DNA of 8,601 nucleotides from Schleiferiaceae bacterium (GCA_030831045.1 JAURMB010000016.1:1-8601); one strand, 5' to 3'; numbered from the stretch's first letter, positions 1 through 7,686 are shown. Made by a program: numbers and translations. The notes: generated by a model not told the origin, from the letters alone.

Positions 1-898
1 CCAGTCCCATGGGCTGGCGCTGGGCGGCGGGCTTGGACTGCTCCTCTTGCTGCAGGCGCTGGTCGAGCAGGGCGAGGTCGTCGGGGCAGCGGTCGAGCAC
101 GTGGCGGATGATGTGCTTGGCGAAGTCTTCAGCGAGCTGCATGTTGTCCTCAAGCGTGTAAAACGCCATTTCGGGCTCAATCATCCAAAACTCACTAAGG
201 TGGCGCGTGGTATTGGAGTTCTCGGCGCGGAAGGTGGGGCCGAACGTGTAAATCTTACCCAGGGCCATGGCTCCGAGCTCGCCCTCGAGCTGACCGCTCA
301 CGGTGAGGTTGGTGCTTTGGCCAAAAAAGTCCTCGCTAAAGTCCACCTCGCCGGACTCGGTGCGCGGCGGATTGTCTGCGGACAAGGAGGTTACCCGGAA
401 CATCTCACCGGCGCCTTCGGCGTCGCTCGAGGTGATGATGGGCGTTGCCCAATGGTAAAATCCGCGCTCATGAAAAAACTGATGCACGGCAAACTGGGCC
501 TCGTGGCGAATGCGGAACACCGCACTAAACGTGGCCGTGCGGGGGCGCAAGTGGGCGATCTCGCGCAGAAACTCTAGGCTATGGCGCTTGGGCTGCAGCG
601 GAAATTCTTCGGGCGAACTGTCGCCGTGAACAATGATCTCGTCTACTTGAATTTCTACCGCCTGACCGCTGCCTTGCGACGCGACGAGGAGTCCGCGAAC
701 CTCAACCGCTGCTCCCGTGGTAATGCGCTTGAGTACGTCTTCGGGCGTTTGCTCAAAGTTGACTACACACTGCAAATTGGACCCTGTCGACCCGTCGTTT
801 AGGGCAATGAAGCGGTTGGAGCGAAAGGTGCGCACCCATCCGCGTGCGGTCACAGGCTGCTGCTGGGGCGGAGTTTGAAGGATTTGCGAAACAGTCAT
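1..898 (-). CDS. asnS: Asparaginyl-tRNA synthetase, N-terminal part (cut by window edge)
   Basis: Class II aminoacyl-tRNA synthetase that charges tRNA-Asn with asparagine in the cytoplasm. The reverse strand reads 299 codons without a stop from the ATG whose complement lies at 896-898. Residues about 16-92 form an OB-fold anticodon-binding domain (RGWVRTFRSNRF, then GAAVEVRGLLVASQGSGQ). The catalytic domain starts near residue 104 with KRHSLEFLREIAHLRPRT, followed by TPIITSSDAEGAGEMFRV (about 152-169), DFFGQSTNLTVSGQLEGE (190-207) and class II motif 2, FGPTFRAENSNTTRHLSEFW (219-238). These blocks match E. coli AsnRS (466 aa, from memory) almost collinearly. The intact ENSNT/RHLSEFW region favours AsnRS over AspRS. 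Motif 3 and the C-terminus lie outside the window. The gene is divergent from the efflux operon, with 184 bp between the two starts. There is no clear Shine-Dalgarno sequence. Confidence in identity is very high. Confidence 0.97.
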   Translation of the reverse strand, partial: MTVSQILQTPPQQQPVTARGWVRTFRSNRFIALNDGSTGSNLQCVVNFEQTPEDVLKRITTGAAVEVRGLLVASQGSGQAVEIQVDEIIVHGDSSPEEFPLQPKRHSLEFLREIAHLRPRTATFSAVFRIRHEAQFAVHQFFHERGFYHWATPIITSSDAEGAGEMFRVTSLSADNPPRTESGEVDFSEDFFGQSTNLTVSGQLEGELGAMALGKIYTFGPTFRAENSNTTRHLSEFWMIEPEMAFYTLEDNMQLAEDFAKHIIRHVLDRCPDDLALLDQRLQQEEQSKPAAQRQPMGL

Positions 899-1030
899 AA
901 TTCGTGGCACAGTTTGTGATGTGGCCGGCTGCAAAGTACGAGGTTTTTTGGAATTCCTCGGCCCCTCAGCCAAAATTTACCGCGACCCCCACAGAAAACG
1001 AGCCCAAAATAGCCCTCCGCGGAAACAATT

Positions 1031-1059
1031 TTTACCATAAAACGTTTCCAATGGGTAAA
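1031..1059. promoter_or_regulatory. Candidate TetR-family operator (imperfect palindrome)
   Basis: Left arm TTTACCAT (1031-1038) and right arm ATGGGTAAA (1051-1059) are reverse complements except for one extra G. Near the middle lies a second palindrome, AAACGTTT (1040-1047), centred about 1.5 nt from the centre of the outer arms. The element overlaps the proposed -33 box (1045-1048) of the promoter for the downstream regulator gene. TetR-family repressors usually bind such palindromes over their own promoters, so autorepression is the likely use. The palindrome is seen directly; its function as an operator is inferred. Confidence 0.5.
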
Positions 1060-1073
1060 TCGGCGTACTTTTG
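1045..1073 (+). promoter_or_regulatory. Bacteroidota-type promoter of the efflux operon
   Basis: TACTTTTG at 1066-1073 is an exact match to the Bacteroidota housekeeping -7 consensus TAnnTTTG. A TTTC at 1045-1048, separated by 17 nt, fits the TTTG-like -33 element. Transcription would start about 5-8 nt after the -7 box (about 1078-1081), leaving only a few bases before the ATG at 1083. The overlap with the palindrome at 1031-1059 suggests repression by occlusion of the -33 side. Confidence 0.7.
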
Positions 1074-1082
1074 CCGGCGAAA

Positions 1083-1712
1083 ATGAGCGACCAAGCAGCT
1101 AACGAAGTCAAAACAAGCATCTTGCAGCGGGCAATGGACATGTTCCAGCGCTACGGATTGCGCGCTATGACCATGGACGACGTGTGCCGCGAGCTGTCGA
1201 TGAGCAAAAAAACGCTGTACCAGTACTTCAGCAACAAGGCCGACCTGGTGGATCAAGCGGTACGCCACGTTTTCTGCGCGCACAAGGTTGCCATGGATGA
1301 GATCGGCTCCGCGCACGAAAACGCCATTGACCGCATGGTACACCGCTTCGCTTTTTTAATGCGCATGATGGAGTCGCACGGGCCCAACATGATGTTTCCG
1401 CTCAAAAAGTACTACCCGAAAACGTTTGAATGGCTCTTTGCCCAGCGGCAGCAAACCATGGTCGAAGCCCTAGTTCAAACGATTCGCGACGGGCAGGCCC
1501 AACGTTTGTTTCGCGACGACCTCGACGCCGAGCTGGTCGCCAAAATTCACTTTACCACGATGGTAGGGCTCGCCGACGGCGACCTTCAGTCCTACACCCT
1601 CGCCGAACGCCGCAACCTCATCTGGACGGCCATCAGCCTTTTTATACGGTCCATTAGTACCGCCCAAGGTCTGCACTACTTCAACGAACTCAAGGAACCA
1701 TTTAACTCATGA
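1083..1712 (+). CDS. TetR/AcrR-family transcriptional regulator of the efflux operon
   Basis: A 209-aa DNA-binding regulator, close to the usual TetR length of about 200. Residues about 8-55 form the TetR_N domain: an initial helix (ILQRAMDMFQRYGLRAMTMD) and then the helix-turn-helix, with VCRELSMSKKTLYQYFSNKA as the recognition part (34-53). The remainder is a variable helical ligand-binding and dimerisation domain, and its ligand cannot be read from sequence. The ATG at 1083 is preferred over an in-frame TTG at 1071, because that codon lies inside the -7 box and would not be transcribed. It is the first gene of the operon and its stop overlaps the next start (ATGA, 1709-1712), which suggests translational coupling and co-transcription with the genes it presumably controls. 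It probably represses the operon until a toxic substrate binds; activation cannot be excluded. Confidence 0.93.
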   Translation: MSDQAANEVKTSILQRAMDMFQRYGLRAMTMDDVCRELSMSKKTLYQYFSNKADLVDQAVRHVFCAHKVAMDEIGSAHENAIDRMVHRFAFLMRMMESHGPNMMFPLKKYYPKTFEWLFAQRQQTMVEALVQTIRDGQAQRLFRDDLDAELVAKIHFTTMVGLADGDLQSYTLAERRNLIWTAISLFIRSISTAQGLHYFNELKEPFNS

Positions 1713-3055
1713 TCAAGCACCTCCTTATCGCGGCCGCCCTCGCTGGGACGAGCGCAGGGTTTGCCCAAACCTCGCTGTCGCTCGAGCAAGCCCTCGAGCA
1801 GGCCCAAAAGCACAACGCCCAAAACAAAGTGCGCAGCCTCGAGCAGCGCGCGGCCGAAAAAGTGCTCTGGCAGAACATCGCCCTCGGCCTGCCGAGCGTT
1901 ACCACCGCCGGCCAGTACACCGACAACATCGAGCTGCCCGCGCAGTTTTTTGACATTAACCAAGACGGCGTCATTGACAAACTCCAGTTTGGCACGCGCT
2001 ACACGTCGTTGGGCAACCTCAGCATCAACCAATTGGTGTTTGACGGCAGCTACATCGTGGCCGTGCTGGCCACCGACGTGCTCCGCGACCAGGCCGCCTT
2101 GAACAAAGAAAAAACGGAGATCGAGGTGCGGCAGCAAACCGCGCAGTTCTACCACCTCAACGTGATTTTGGCCGAGAACGAAAAGGTGCTCGCCGAAAAC
2201 CTTCGCTTGAGCCAATCGACCGCAGCCCAAATGGCGGCGATGGCCAAAGAGGGCTTGGCGGAACTCGAGAGCGTAGACCAAATTAACCTCGTCGCCCGTC
2301 AGCTCGAAGCCAGCTTGGGCAACGTGCGCCAGCAAAAGGCCATTGCTGCCAAAATGCTGCTGCTCACCTGCGGACTTCCGGTGGAGCAAAACGTCGTGCT
2401 CACCTCGAGCCTCGACCAACTCATTCAGGGCGCCGTGGCTGGCGAGGGCCTGCTTCAGGCCAAGTTCACTCCGGAACAGCATGTGGACTACCGCGTGCTG
2501 GCTGCCGGCCGCATGGGCCAATCGCTGCTCTACAAGAACGACCTCGTTGGGTTTCTTCCGAAGGTTTATGCCGGCTACTCGTGGACCAAGCAGTTCGTCA
2601 GCGAAGACGCCAACGTGTGGAACCCCGACGGCTATTTTGCCAACAACGTGGCCTTTCAATCGTGGAACGTGAGTGCGCAGTTCCCCCTATTTACCTCGGG
2701 ACGCCGCCTCTTCAAAGCTCAAGAGAGCCGACTGAAGGTAGCCCAACTCGACGCCCTGCTCGAGCAGACGCGCAGCGCAATCACCGTTCAGCACCTACAA
2801 GCCAAGGCCGAATTTGAAAACGCCTTGACGACCTACCGACTGCAGTCCGACAACGTGGCGTTGGCCAAGCGCCTTCGCGACAAGGCCCGCATCAAGTTTA
2901 TGGAAGGCGTTGCCAGCAGCCTGGAATACAGCCAAGCCGAAACCCAGTACCAGCAAACGGTCGCAGCAATGCTCGCGAGCGCCAACGAAACCCTCAACAA
3001 ACGCATTGCCCTTGAAAAAGTCCTGGGTATGTACAACACCTCGAAGCCCGAATAA
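1709..3055 (+). CDS. TolC-family outer-membrane efflux protein
   Basis: The outer-membrane channel of the tripartite exporter, 448 aa, typical for the family. Residues 1-19 are a Sec signal peptide (basic MIKH, hydrophobic stretch, likely cleavage after GFA before Q20). The mature part shows the duplicated outer-membrane efflux protein architecture: long helices at about 24-58, 120-220 and 330-385, then 385-440, with two short beta-barrel segments, at about 64-110 (TTAGQYTDNIELPAQF, then FGTRYTSLGNLSINQLVFDG) and 284-328 (KVYAGYSWTKQF, then SWNVSAQFPLFTSGRR). The motif PLFTSGRR before the second helical hairpin is typical of TolC proteins. One oddity is an EF-hand-like loop (DINQDGVID, residues 82-90) in the first barrel region. 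The start overlaps the tetR stop by 4 nt and the adaptor gene begins 3 nt after the stop, so it is expressed with both. It would be a homotrimer docking with the adaptor and pump. There is no visible Shine-Dalgarno sequence. Confidence 0.95.
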   Translation: MIKHLLIAAALAGTSAGFAQTSLSLEQALEQAQKHNAQNKVRSLEQRAAEKVLWQNIALGLPSVTTAGQYTDNIELPAQFFDINQDGVIDKLQFGTRYTSLGNLSINQLVFDGSYIVAVLATDVLRDQAALNKEKTEIEVRQQTAQFYHLNVILAENEKVLAENLRLSQSTAAQMAAMAKEGLAELESVDQINLVARQLEASLGNVRQQKAIAAKMLLLTCGLPVEQNVVLTSSLDQLIQGAVAGEGLLQAKFTPEQHVDYRVLAAGRMGQSLLYKNDLVGFLPKVYAGYSWTKQFVSEDANVWNPDGYFANNVAFQSWNVSAQFPLFTSGRRLFKAQESRLKVAQLDALLEQTRSAITVQHLQAKAEFENALTTYRLQSDNVALAKRLRDKARIKFMEGVASSLEYSQAETQYQQTVAAMLASANETLNKRIALEKVLGMYNTSKPE

Positions 3056-3058
3056 ATC

Positions 3059-4204
3059 ATGAAGAAGACCCAACTCCTCGTTGCCGTTTCTGCCGCTGCA
3101 GTTTTGGCATCATGCGGATCTAAGGAATCCGCCCAAGGCGACACCGCTGCGCTCACCGCCCAGCGCGACTCGCTTGCCGCCATCATCGCCAAAGCCGAAG
3201 GCGAACTGGCCGAGATCGACCTGCAGCTTGCGGTGCTCGACAGTTCTGCGCAGTGGAACACGGTCACCCTACTTCAGGCGGGCGCGGGACAGTTTCAGCA
3301 CGACTTCAATGTGTACGGCACGGTGAAATCTGACCAGAGCGTGACGCTGTACCCCGAAAGCGCCGGACGCATTCAGCGCGTCGTCGTGCGCGCCGGCCAA
3401 AAAGTGAGCGCAGGTCAAGTTCTTGTGGAGCTCGACAACAGCGTGGTTCAATCGAGCCTCGCCGAAATCAAGACCCAGCTCGACCTGGCCCAAACCCTGT
3501 TCGACAAGCAAAAGCGCCTCTGGGAGCAAGGCATTGGCAGCGAAGTGCAGTTTTTGCAGGCCAAAACGCAGCTCGAGGGCCTACAAAAGCGCCTGAGCAC
3601 TGCCCAAAAGCAGGCGGCGATGGCGACGGTTCGCGCCCCGTTTGCGGGTAGCGTCGACGAAGTGTTTGCCAAGCAAGGCGAGTACGCCGCCCCCGGCATG
3701 CCCATGGCGCGCTTGATTAGCGCGGGCGGACTTCGCCTCGAGCTCGACGTGCCCGAAACCTACATCACCCGCCTCAAGGTGGGCCAAAAGATTGCCCTCG
3801 ACTTTAATTCGATTGGTGTGAAAACTACCGCGAGCATCAGCCAAGTGGGTGACTTTATCAACCCCGACAGCCGCACGTTTAAGGTGAGCGTCAACCTGCC
3901 TTCAAACGGACAGTACAAGCCCAACATGATGGCGAGCGCTCAGGTGGTCGACTACGCGTCCACGGGTGTTCTTACGCTTCCGAACCGGTTGATTCTTCAA
4001 GACACCAAAGGAGCTAGCTACACCTACGTCTTTGTTCCGGCCGAAAAAGGCCTGGGCAAAGTGGAGCGCCGCGAGCTCACCTTGGGCGTGTCGAACAACG
4101 ACGCCACCGAAGTGCTGGGCGGCCTCAAAGCCGGAGAGCAGGTCATCGACCGCGGAATTCGCAGCGTGCAGACGGGCGAAACGGTTAAATCGGTTAACGA
4201 ATAA
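3059..4204 (+). CDS. RND efflux periplasmic adaptor subunit (membrane fusion protein), lipoprotein
   Basis: A 381-aa AcrA/HlyD-type adaptor linking the inner-membrane pump to the outer-membrane channel. The N-terminus is a lipoprotein signal peptide with lipobox LASC, so Cys19 would be lipidated and anchor the protein in the membrane. Residues about 28-63 form a charged heptad-like helix (LTAQRDSLAAIIAKAEGELA) before the core, often seen in Bacteroidota adaptors. The first lipoyl half is at about 92-128 (PESAGRIQRVVVRAGQKVSA, then GQVLVELDNS), the helical hairpin at about 129-190, and the second lipoyl half at about 191-222 (VRAPFAGSVDEVFAKQGEYA). The beta-barrel domain follows (LRLELDVPETYITRLKVGQK, 225-244, then GDFINPDSRTFKVSVNL), and then the membrane-proximal domain (LTLPNRLIL, 305-313, through VQTGETVKSVN). 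It sits 3 nt after the channel gene and 23 nt before the pump gene. All expected domains are present and nothing suggests decay. Substrate class is not predictable from this subunit. Confidence 0.95.
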   Translation: MKKTQLLVAVSAAAVLASCGSKESAQGDTAALTAQRDSLAAIIAKAEGELAEIDLQLAVLDSSAQWNTVTLLQAGAGQFQHDFNVYGTVKSDQSVTLYPESAGRIQRVVVRAGQKVSAGQVLVELDNSVVQSSLAEIKTQLDLAQTLFDKQKRLWEQGIGSEVQFLQAKTQLEGLQKRLSTAQKQAAMATVRAPFAGSVDEVFAKQGEYAAPGMPMARLISAGGLRLELDVPETYITRLKVGQKIALDFNSIGVKTTASISQVGDFINPDSRTFKVSVNLPSNGQYKPNMMASAQVVDYASTGVLTLPNRLILQDTKGASYTYVFVPAEKGLGKVERRELTLGVSNNDATEVLGGLKAGEQVIDRGIRSVQTGETVKSVNE

Positions 4205-4227
4205 TACTGCGCCCTGCGCGCTGCATC

Positions 4228-7200
4228 ATGTCAGAACAGAATTCCCTTTTTCGCCGCTTTCCGCTCGTTGATTGGGCGGTAAGCAACCGAATCACCGTCA
4301 GCGTGCTCACGGTAATCATTGCGGTGGCCGGTTTGGTCGCCTACCGCGCGATGCCCGCCGAGAGCTTCCCTGAAGTCGCCCAACCCACGATTTACATTGG
4401 CACTCCCTACCCCGGTAACTCTCCGGTGGACATGGAGCGCCTCGTAACGCGTCCCCTGGAAAAGCAACTCAACACCATTAGCGGGGTTGATAAAATCAAA
4501 TCCACCTCGATTCAAGGATTCTCTTCGATCGAAGTGAAGTTTGACTTCCGCGTGGGCGTCGACGAGGCCCTGCGCAAGGTGAAAGACAAGGTCGACGCGG
4601 TGCAGGCGTCGCCCGACTTCCCCAAGGATTTGCCGGCCGACCCCAACATTTTTGAACTCAACATCGCCGAGCTTCAGCCGATCATGAACATCAACCTTTC
4701 GGGGGAATTCACGGCGGACCAGCTCGAAGACTACGCCAAGTACCTCGAAGAACAGATCGAAGACATTCCTAGTATTGCTTCGGTAGACGTGCGCGGAATC
4801 GACGATAAAGAAGTCCGCATTGCCGTGGACCTTCAAAAAATGGAGGACCTCGACATCAGCTTTAACGGAATCGCCGACGCCATCAAGTACGAGAACATGT
4901 CGGTATCGGGTGGTGACCTGCTCGTCGACGGCTACCGCCGCAACATTCGCGTACTCGGTGAATTTGAGTCAATCCAAGACATCGAGAACATCATCGTCAA
5001 GCAAGAAAAAGGCGCCATTGTGTACCTGCGCGACATCGCCAACGTCGAATTTACGAGTGTCGAGCGCGAAAGCTACGCCCGCCAGTTCAAGAGCCCCGTG
5101 GTCTCCCTCGACGTAAAAAAGCGCTCGGGCGAAAACCTCATCGAGGTGTCGGCGGCGATTAACCAAGTGGTGGCCGAAGCCCAGGCGAATTACTTTCCGA
5201 AGAACCTCCTGCTCTCGATTACCAACGACCAATCGAACCGCACCAAAAACCAAGTGGGAGAACTCGAGAACTCCATCATTTTTGGCGTCATCTTGGTCGT
5301 ACTCGTATTGACCTTCTTCTTGGGCTTGCGCAACGCCCTGTTTGTGGGCATCGCGATTCCGCTGTCGATGCTCTTGAGCTTCTTAATTCTCAACAGCATG
5401 GGCGTAACGCTCAACTTCATGGTGCTGTTTGGACTCGTACTTGCCCTCGGAATGCTCGTCGACAACGGCATCGTAATCGTCGAGAACATCTACCGATTCC
5501 GCACCTTGGGCTACAGCGCGTCAGAAGCGTCAAAACTTGGCTCAGGAGAGGTTGCCATGCCCATCATTTCCTCAACGGCTACCACCTTGGCCGCCTTTAT
5601 TCCGCTTGCCCTTTGGCCCGGACTTATCGGTGAATTCATGAAGTTTCTTCCGTTGACGCTGATTGTGGTTTTGGGCTCCTCGCTTTTTGTGGCCCTCGTC
5701 ATCAACCCCGCACTGGCCGCCCGATACATGAAAATCGAAGCGGACGTGGTCAACCGCCCCAAATGGACCAAAATCGGTTCGGCACTGACCGTAGTAGGAC
5801 TCATTCTCAACGTCGCCGTGGGGCTTACCGTGCTCGGAAACCTGCTCTTCTGGCCTGGATTTTTGACGCTGCTGTACATCTGGGCCATTGAGCCGATGAC
5901 GAACCGGTTCATGGCCAGCGGACTTCCGAAGCTCGAGGCCTGGTACGAGCGACAAATCGCTTGGGTGCTCTCCAAAAACAACGCCTCCAAGACCTTTTGG
6001 TCTACCGTCGGCTTGTTTGTCTTCAGCATCGTGCTGATGGGCATTATTCCGCCCAAAGTGGTCTTCTTCCCAGATAACCAGCCCAACTTGGCCAACATTT
6101 ACATTGAAATGCCGGTCGGAACCGACATCGAGGAGACCAACCGCATTACGCTCGAAATCGAAGCACAAATCGCCGAACTCCTCAAGGCCTATGAGTACAC
6201 CAAAGATGGTGAACCCTACAACTTCATGGTCGAATCGGTCATCGCTCAAGTGGGCAAAGGCACGAGCGATCCGCGCGAAGGTCCGTCTAACGTAGCCACT
6301 CCGCACAAAGCCAAGGTGGTTGTCGCCTTCCGCGAAATGAAGTACCGCCTCAACGAAGAGGGCGAACGCGTCACAAGCTCTGAAGTCCTCAACGTGCTTC
6401 GCGAGAACATTTCATCCATCCCGGGCGTACTGATTGCCGTCGAAAAAGATCAAAATGGACCACCGCAAGGCGCTCCAATCAACATTGAACTTTCGGGCAA
6501 CGACTACGACGAATTGCTTGCCGCCGCCGAAGATGTTCGACGAACCTTGGTCAATTCTCGCGTCAAGGGCTACGACGAACTCAAGTTGGACGTTGCGGGC
6601 GACAAACCCGAGCTTCCGATTACCGTAGACCGCTCCAAGGCACGCAGCCTGGGCGTAAGCACCGGCCAGATCGGCGACGCCCTGCGCACCGCCCTCTTTG
6701 GAAAAGAAATCAGCCGCTACAAAGACGACGAAGATGACTACCCCATCAACCTTCGCTTTGCTGATGAGTTCCGCTACAACATTGAGAGTTTGATGAACCA
6801 AAAGATCACGTTCCGCGACCAAAGCTCGGGGCGCATCAAGCAGGTCCCCATCAGCACCATTGCAGCTCCGACAAAGACCTCAACCTTTACTGCCGTGAAG
6901 CGCAACGACCTCAACCGAGTGATTACCGTCTATTCGGGAATTGAAGAAGGCGCGAACGCCAACACCATCGTGCTCGAAATGAAGCAAGTACTTAAAAACT
7001 ACGAGCTTCCCAAAGGTGTAACCATGTCGTTCACGGGCCAGCAAGAGGAGCAAGCCAAAGAGCTGGGCTTCCTCTCCAAAGCCTTGATGATCGCCGTCTT
7101 CCTGATCTTCTTGATCATTGTGGGCCAGTTCAACTCCGCCCGCATTCCGTTCCTCATCATGACCACCGTAATCCTGTCGTTCATCGGGGTGTTCCTCGGA

Positions 7201-7683
7201 CTCCTGATCTTCCGAATGGACTTCGTGATCATCATGACCATGATCGGCATCATCTCGCTCGCTGGAGTGGTTGTGAATAACGCCATTGTACTGGCGGACT
7301 ACGGAAGCCAGCTCATCGACCGCCGCAAAGTGGACCTGGGCCTTGAGGCCGACGTGCCCTTGCCCGAAGCGGAACTTGCGCCCATCCTCTCTGAGGCCGG
7401 CAAAACCCGCATGCGACCCGTTCTGCTAACGGCCATTACCACGGTCCTCGGACTCATTCCGCTGGCCACGGGCATGAACCTCGACTTCTTTACGCTCATC
7501 TCAGAAAACAACCCCCACATTTACTTCGGTGGCGACACCGTAGCCTTCTGGGGGCCCATTTCGTGGACCGTAATTTTCGGACTCACCTTCGCGACCTTCC
7601 TCACGCTGGTAATCATGCCCGTGCTGCTCTTCCTCACCGAGCGGAGCAAATCGCGGCGCTACTACACGAAGTTGGCGAATTAG
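4228..7683 (+). CDS. RND-family efflux transporter permease subunit
   Basis: Proton-driven inner-membrane exporter, 1151 aa, about 100 longer than E. coli AcrB (1049 aa). It has TM1 at about 22-39, a first periplasmic porter domain (40-345), and TM2-TM6 at about 349-366, 369-390, 396-420, 441-463 and 474-497. Two further hydrophobic stretches (about 516-537 and 538-555) come before TM7 (590-607). A second porter domain (608-948) is followed by TM8-TM12 (951-968, 973-995, 998-1023, 1061-1082, 1110-1136). The TM4 motif GMLVDNGIVIVENIYR keeps the first relay aspartate (D412) but has N413 where AcrB has D408. TM10 has VVVNNAIVLADY, with N1017 at the AcrB K940 position. R1063 in TM11 (RMRPVLLT) fits AcrB R971. 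This pattern resembles RND pumps outside the AcrB-type HAE1 set rather than a broken gene. The LVDNGIVIVEN motif differs from the CusA-type metal-pump motif as I recall it, so a heavy-metal role is less likely. The start ATG lies 23 nt after the adaptor stop. It is the last gene of the operon. Confidence 0.95.
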   Translation: MSEQNSLFRRFPLVDWAVSNRITVSVLTVIIAVAGLVAYRAMPAESFPEVAQPTIYIGTPYPGNSPVDMERLVTRPLEKQLNTISGVDKIKSTSIQGFSSIEVKFDFRVGVDEALRKVKDKVDAVQASPDFPKDLPADPNIFELNIAELQPIMNINLSGEFTADQLEDYAKYLEEQIEDIPSIASVDVRGIDDKEVRIAVDLQKMEDLDISFNGIADAIKYENMSVSGGDLLVDGYRRNIRVLGEFESIQDIENIIVKQEKGAIVYLRDIANVEFTSVERESYARQFKSPVVSLDVKKRSGENLIEVSAAINQVVAEAQANYFPKNLLLSITNDQSNRTKNQVGELENSIIFGVILVVLVLTFFLGLRNALFVGIAIPLSMLLSFLILNSMGVTLNFMVLFGLVLALGMLVDNGIVIVENIYRFRTLGYSASEASKLGSGEVAMPIISSTATTLAAFIPLALWPGLIGEFMKFLPLTLIVVLGSSLFVALVINPALAARYMKIEADVVNRPKWTKIGSALTVVGLILNVAVGLTVLGNLLFWPGFLTLLYIWAIEPMTNRFMASGLPKLEAWYERQIAWVLSKNNASKTFWSTVGLFVFSIVLMGIIPPKVVFFPDNQPNLANIYIEMPVGTDIEETNRITLEIEAQIAELLKAYEYTKDGEPYNFMVESVIAQVGKGTSDPREGPSNVATPHKAKVVVAFREMKYRLNEEGERVTSSEVLNVLRENISSIPGVLIAVEKDQNGPPQGAPINIELSGNDYDELLAAAEDVRRTLVNSRVKGYDELKLDVAGDKPELPITVDRSKARSLGVSTGQIGDALRTALFGKEISRYKDDEDDYPINLRFADEFRYNIESLMNQKITFRDQSSGRIKQVPISTIAAPTKTSTFTAVKRNDLNRVITVYSGIEEGANANTIVLEMKQVLKNYELPKGVTMSFTGQQEEQAKELGFLSKALMIAVFLIFLIIVGQFNSARIPFLIMTTVILSFIGVFLGLLIFRMDFVIIMTMIGIISLAGVVVNNAIVLADYGSQLIDRRKVDLGLEADVPLPEAELAPILSEAGKTRMRPVLLTAITTVLGLIPLATGMNLDFFTLISENNPHIYFGGDTVAFWGPISWTVIFGLTFATFLTLVIMPVLLFLTERSKSRRYYTKLAN

Positions 7684-7686
7684 CAA

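Larger units (their letters stand above)
899..1082. other. Divergent intergenic region between asnS and the tetR-type gene
   Basis: This 184-bp region separates two divergent genes. The right end holds the tetR-side promoter and a candidate operator (listed separately). On the asnS side, the minus strand carries TACTTTG at 938-932, one base short of the Bacteroidota -7 consensus and about 34 nt from the asnS start. No matching -33 element is seen at the proper distance, so it is only a weak promoter candidate. A short inverted repeat CGAGG/CCTCG (939-943 and 956-960, 12-nt loop) encloses the palindrome GGAATTCC (950-957). No RNA gene or small ORF is convincing here. Confidence 0.6.

Noticed and set aside
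47..577. Plus-strand open frame of 176 codons at the left edge
   Set aside because: It is a shadow of asnS, whose minus-strand translation matches AsnRS motif by motif.
932..938. TACTTTG on the minus strand as an asnS promoter
   Set aside because: It is one base short of the consensus and has no -33 partner at the right distance, so it is mentioned only within the intergenic entry.
1071..1082. TTG start adding four residues to the TetR-type protein
   Set aside because: The codon overlaps the -7 promoter box, upstream of the expected transcription start.
1676..2659. Long open frame (327 codons) antisense to the TolC-like gene
   Set aside because: It is the mirror of a well-supported gene in GC-rich sequence with strong third-position bias. 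The translation is low in family-like motifs, and no promoter or start context is seen.
4205..4227. GCGC-rich gap between the adaptor and pump genes as a hairpin or processing site
   Set aside because: Only 4-bp self-complementary GCGC elements are present, too short to support a structure.
5572..6306. Minus-strand open frame of 244 codons inside the RND gene
   Set aside because: It lies wholly within a convincing RND coding region and has no family signature.
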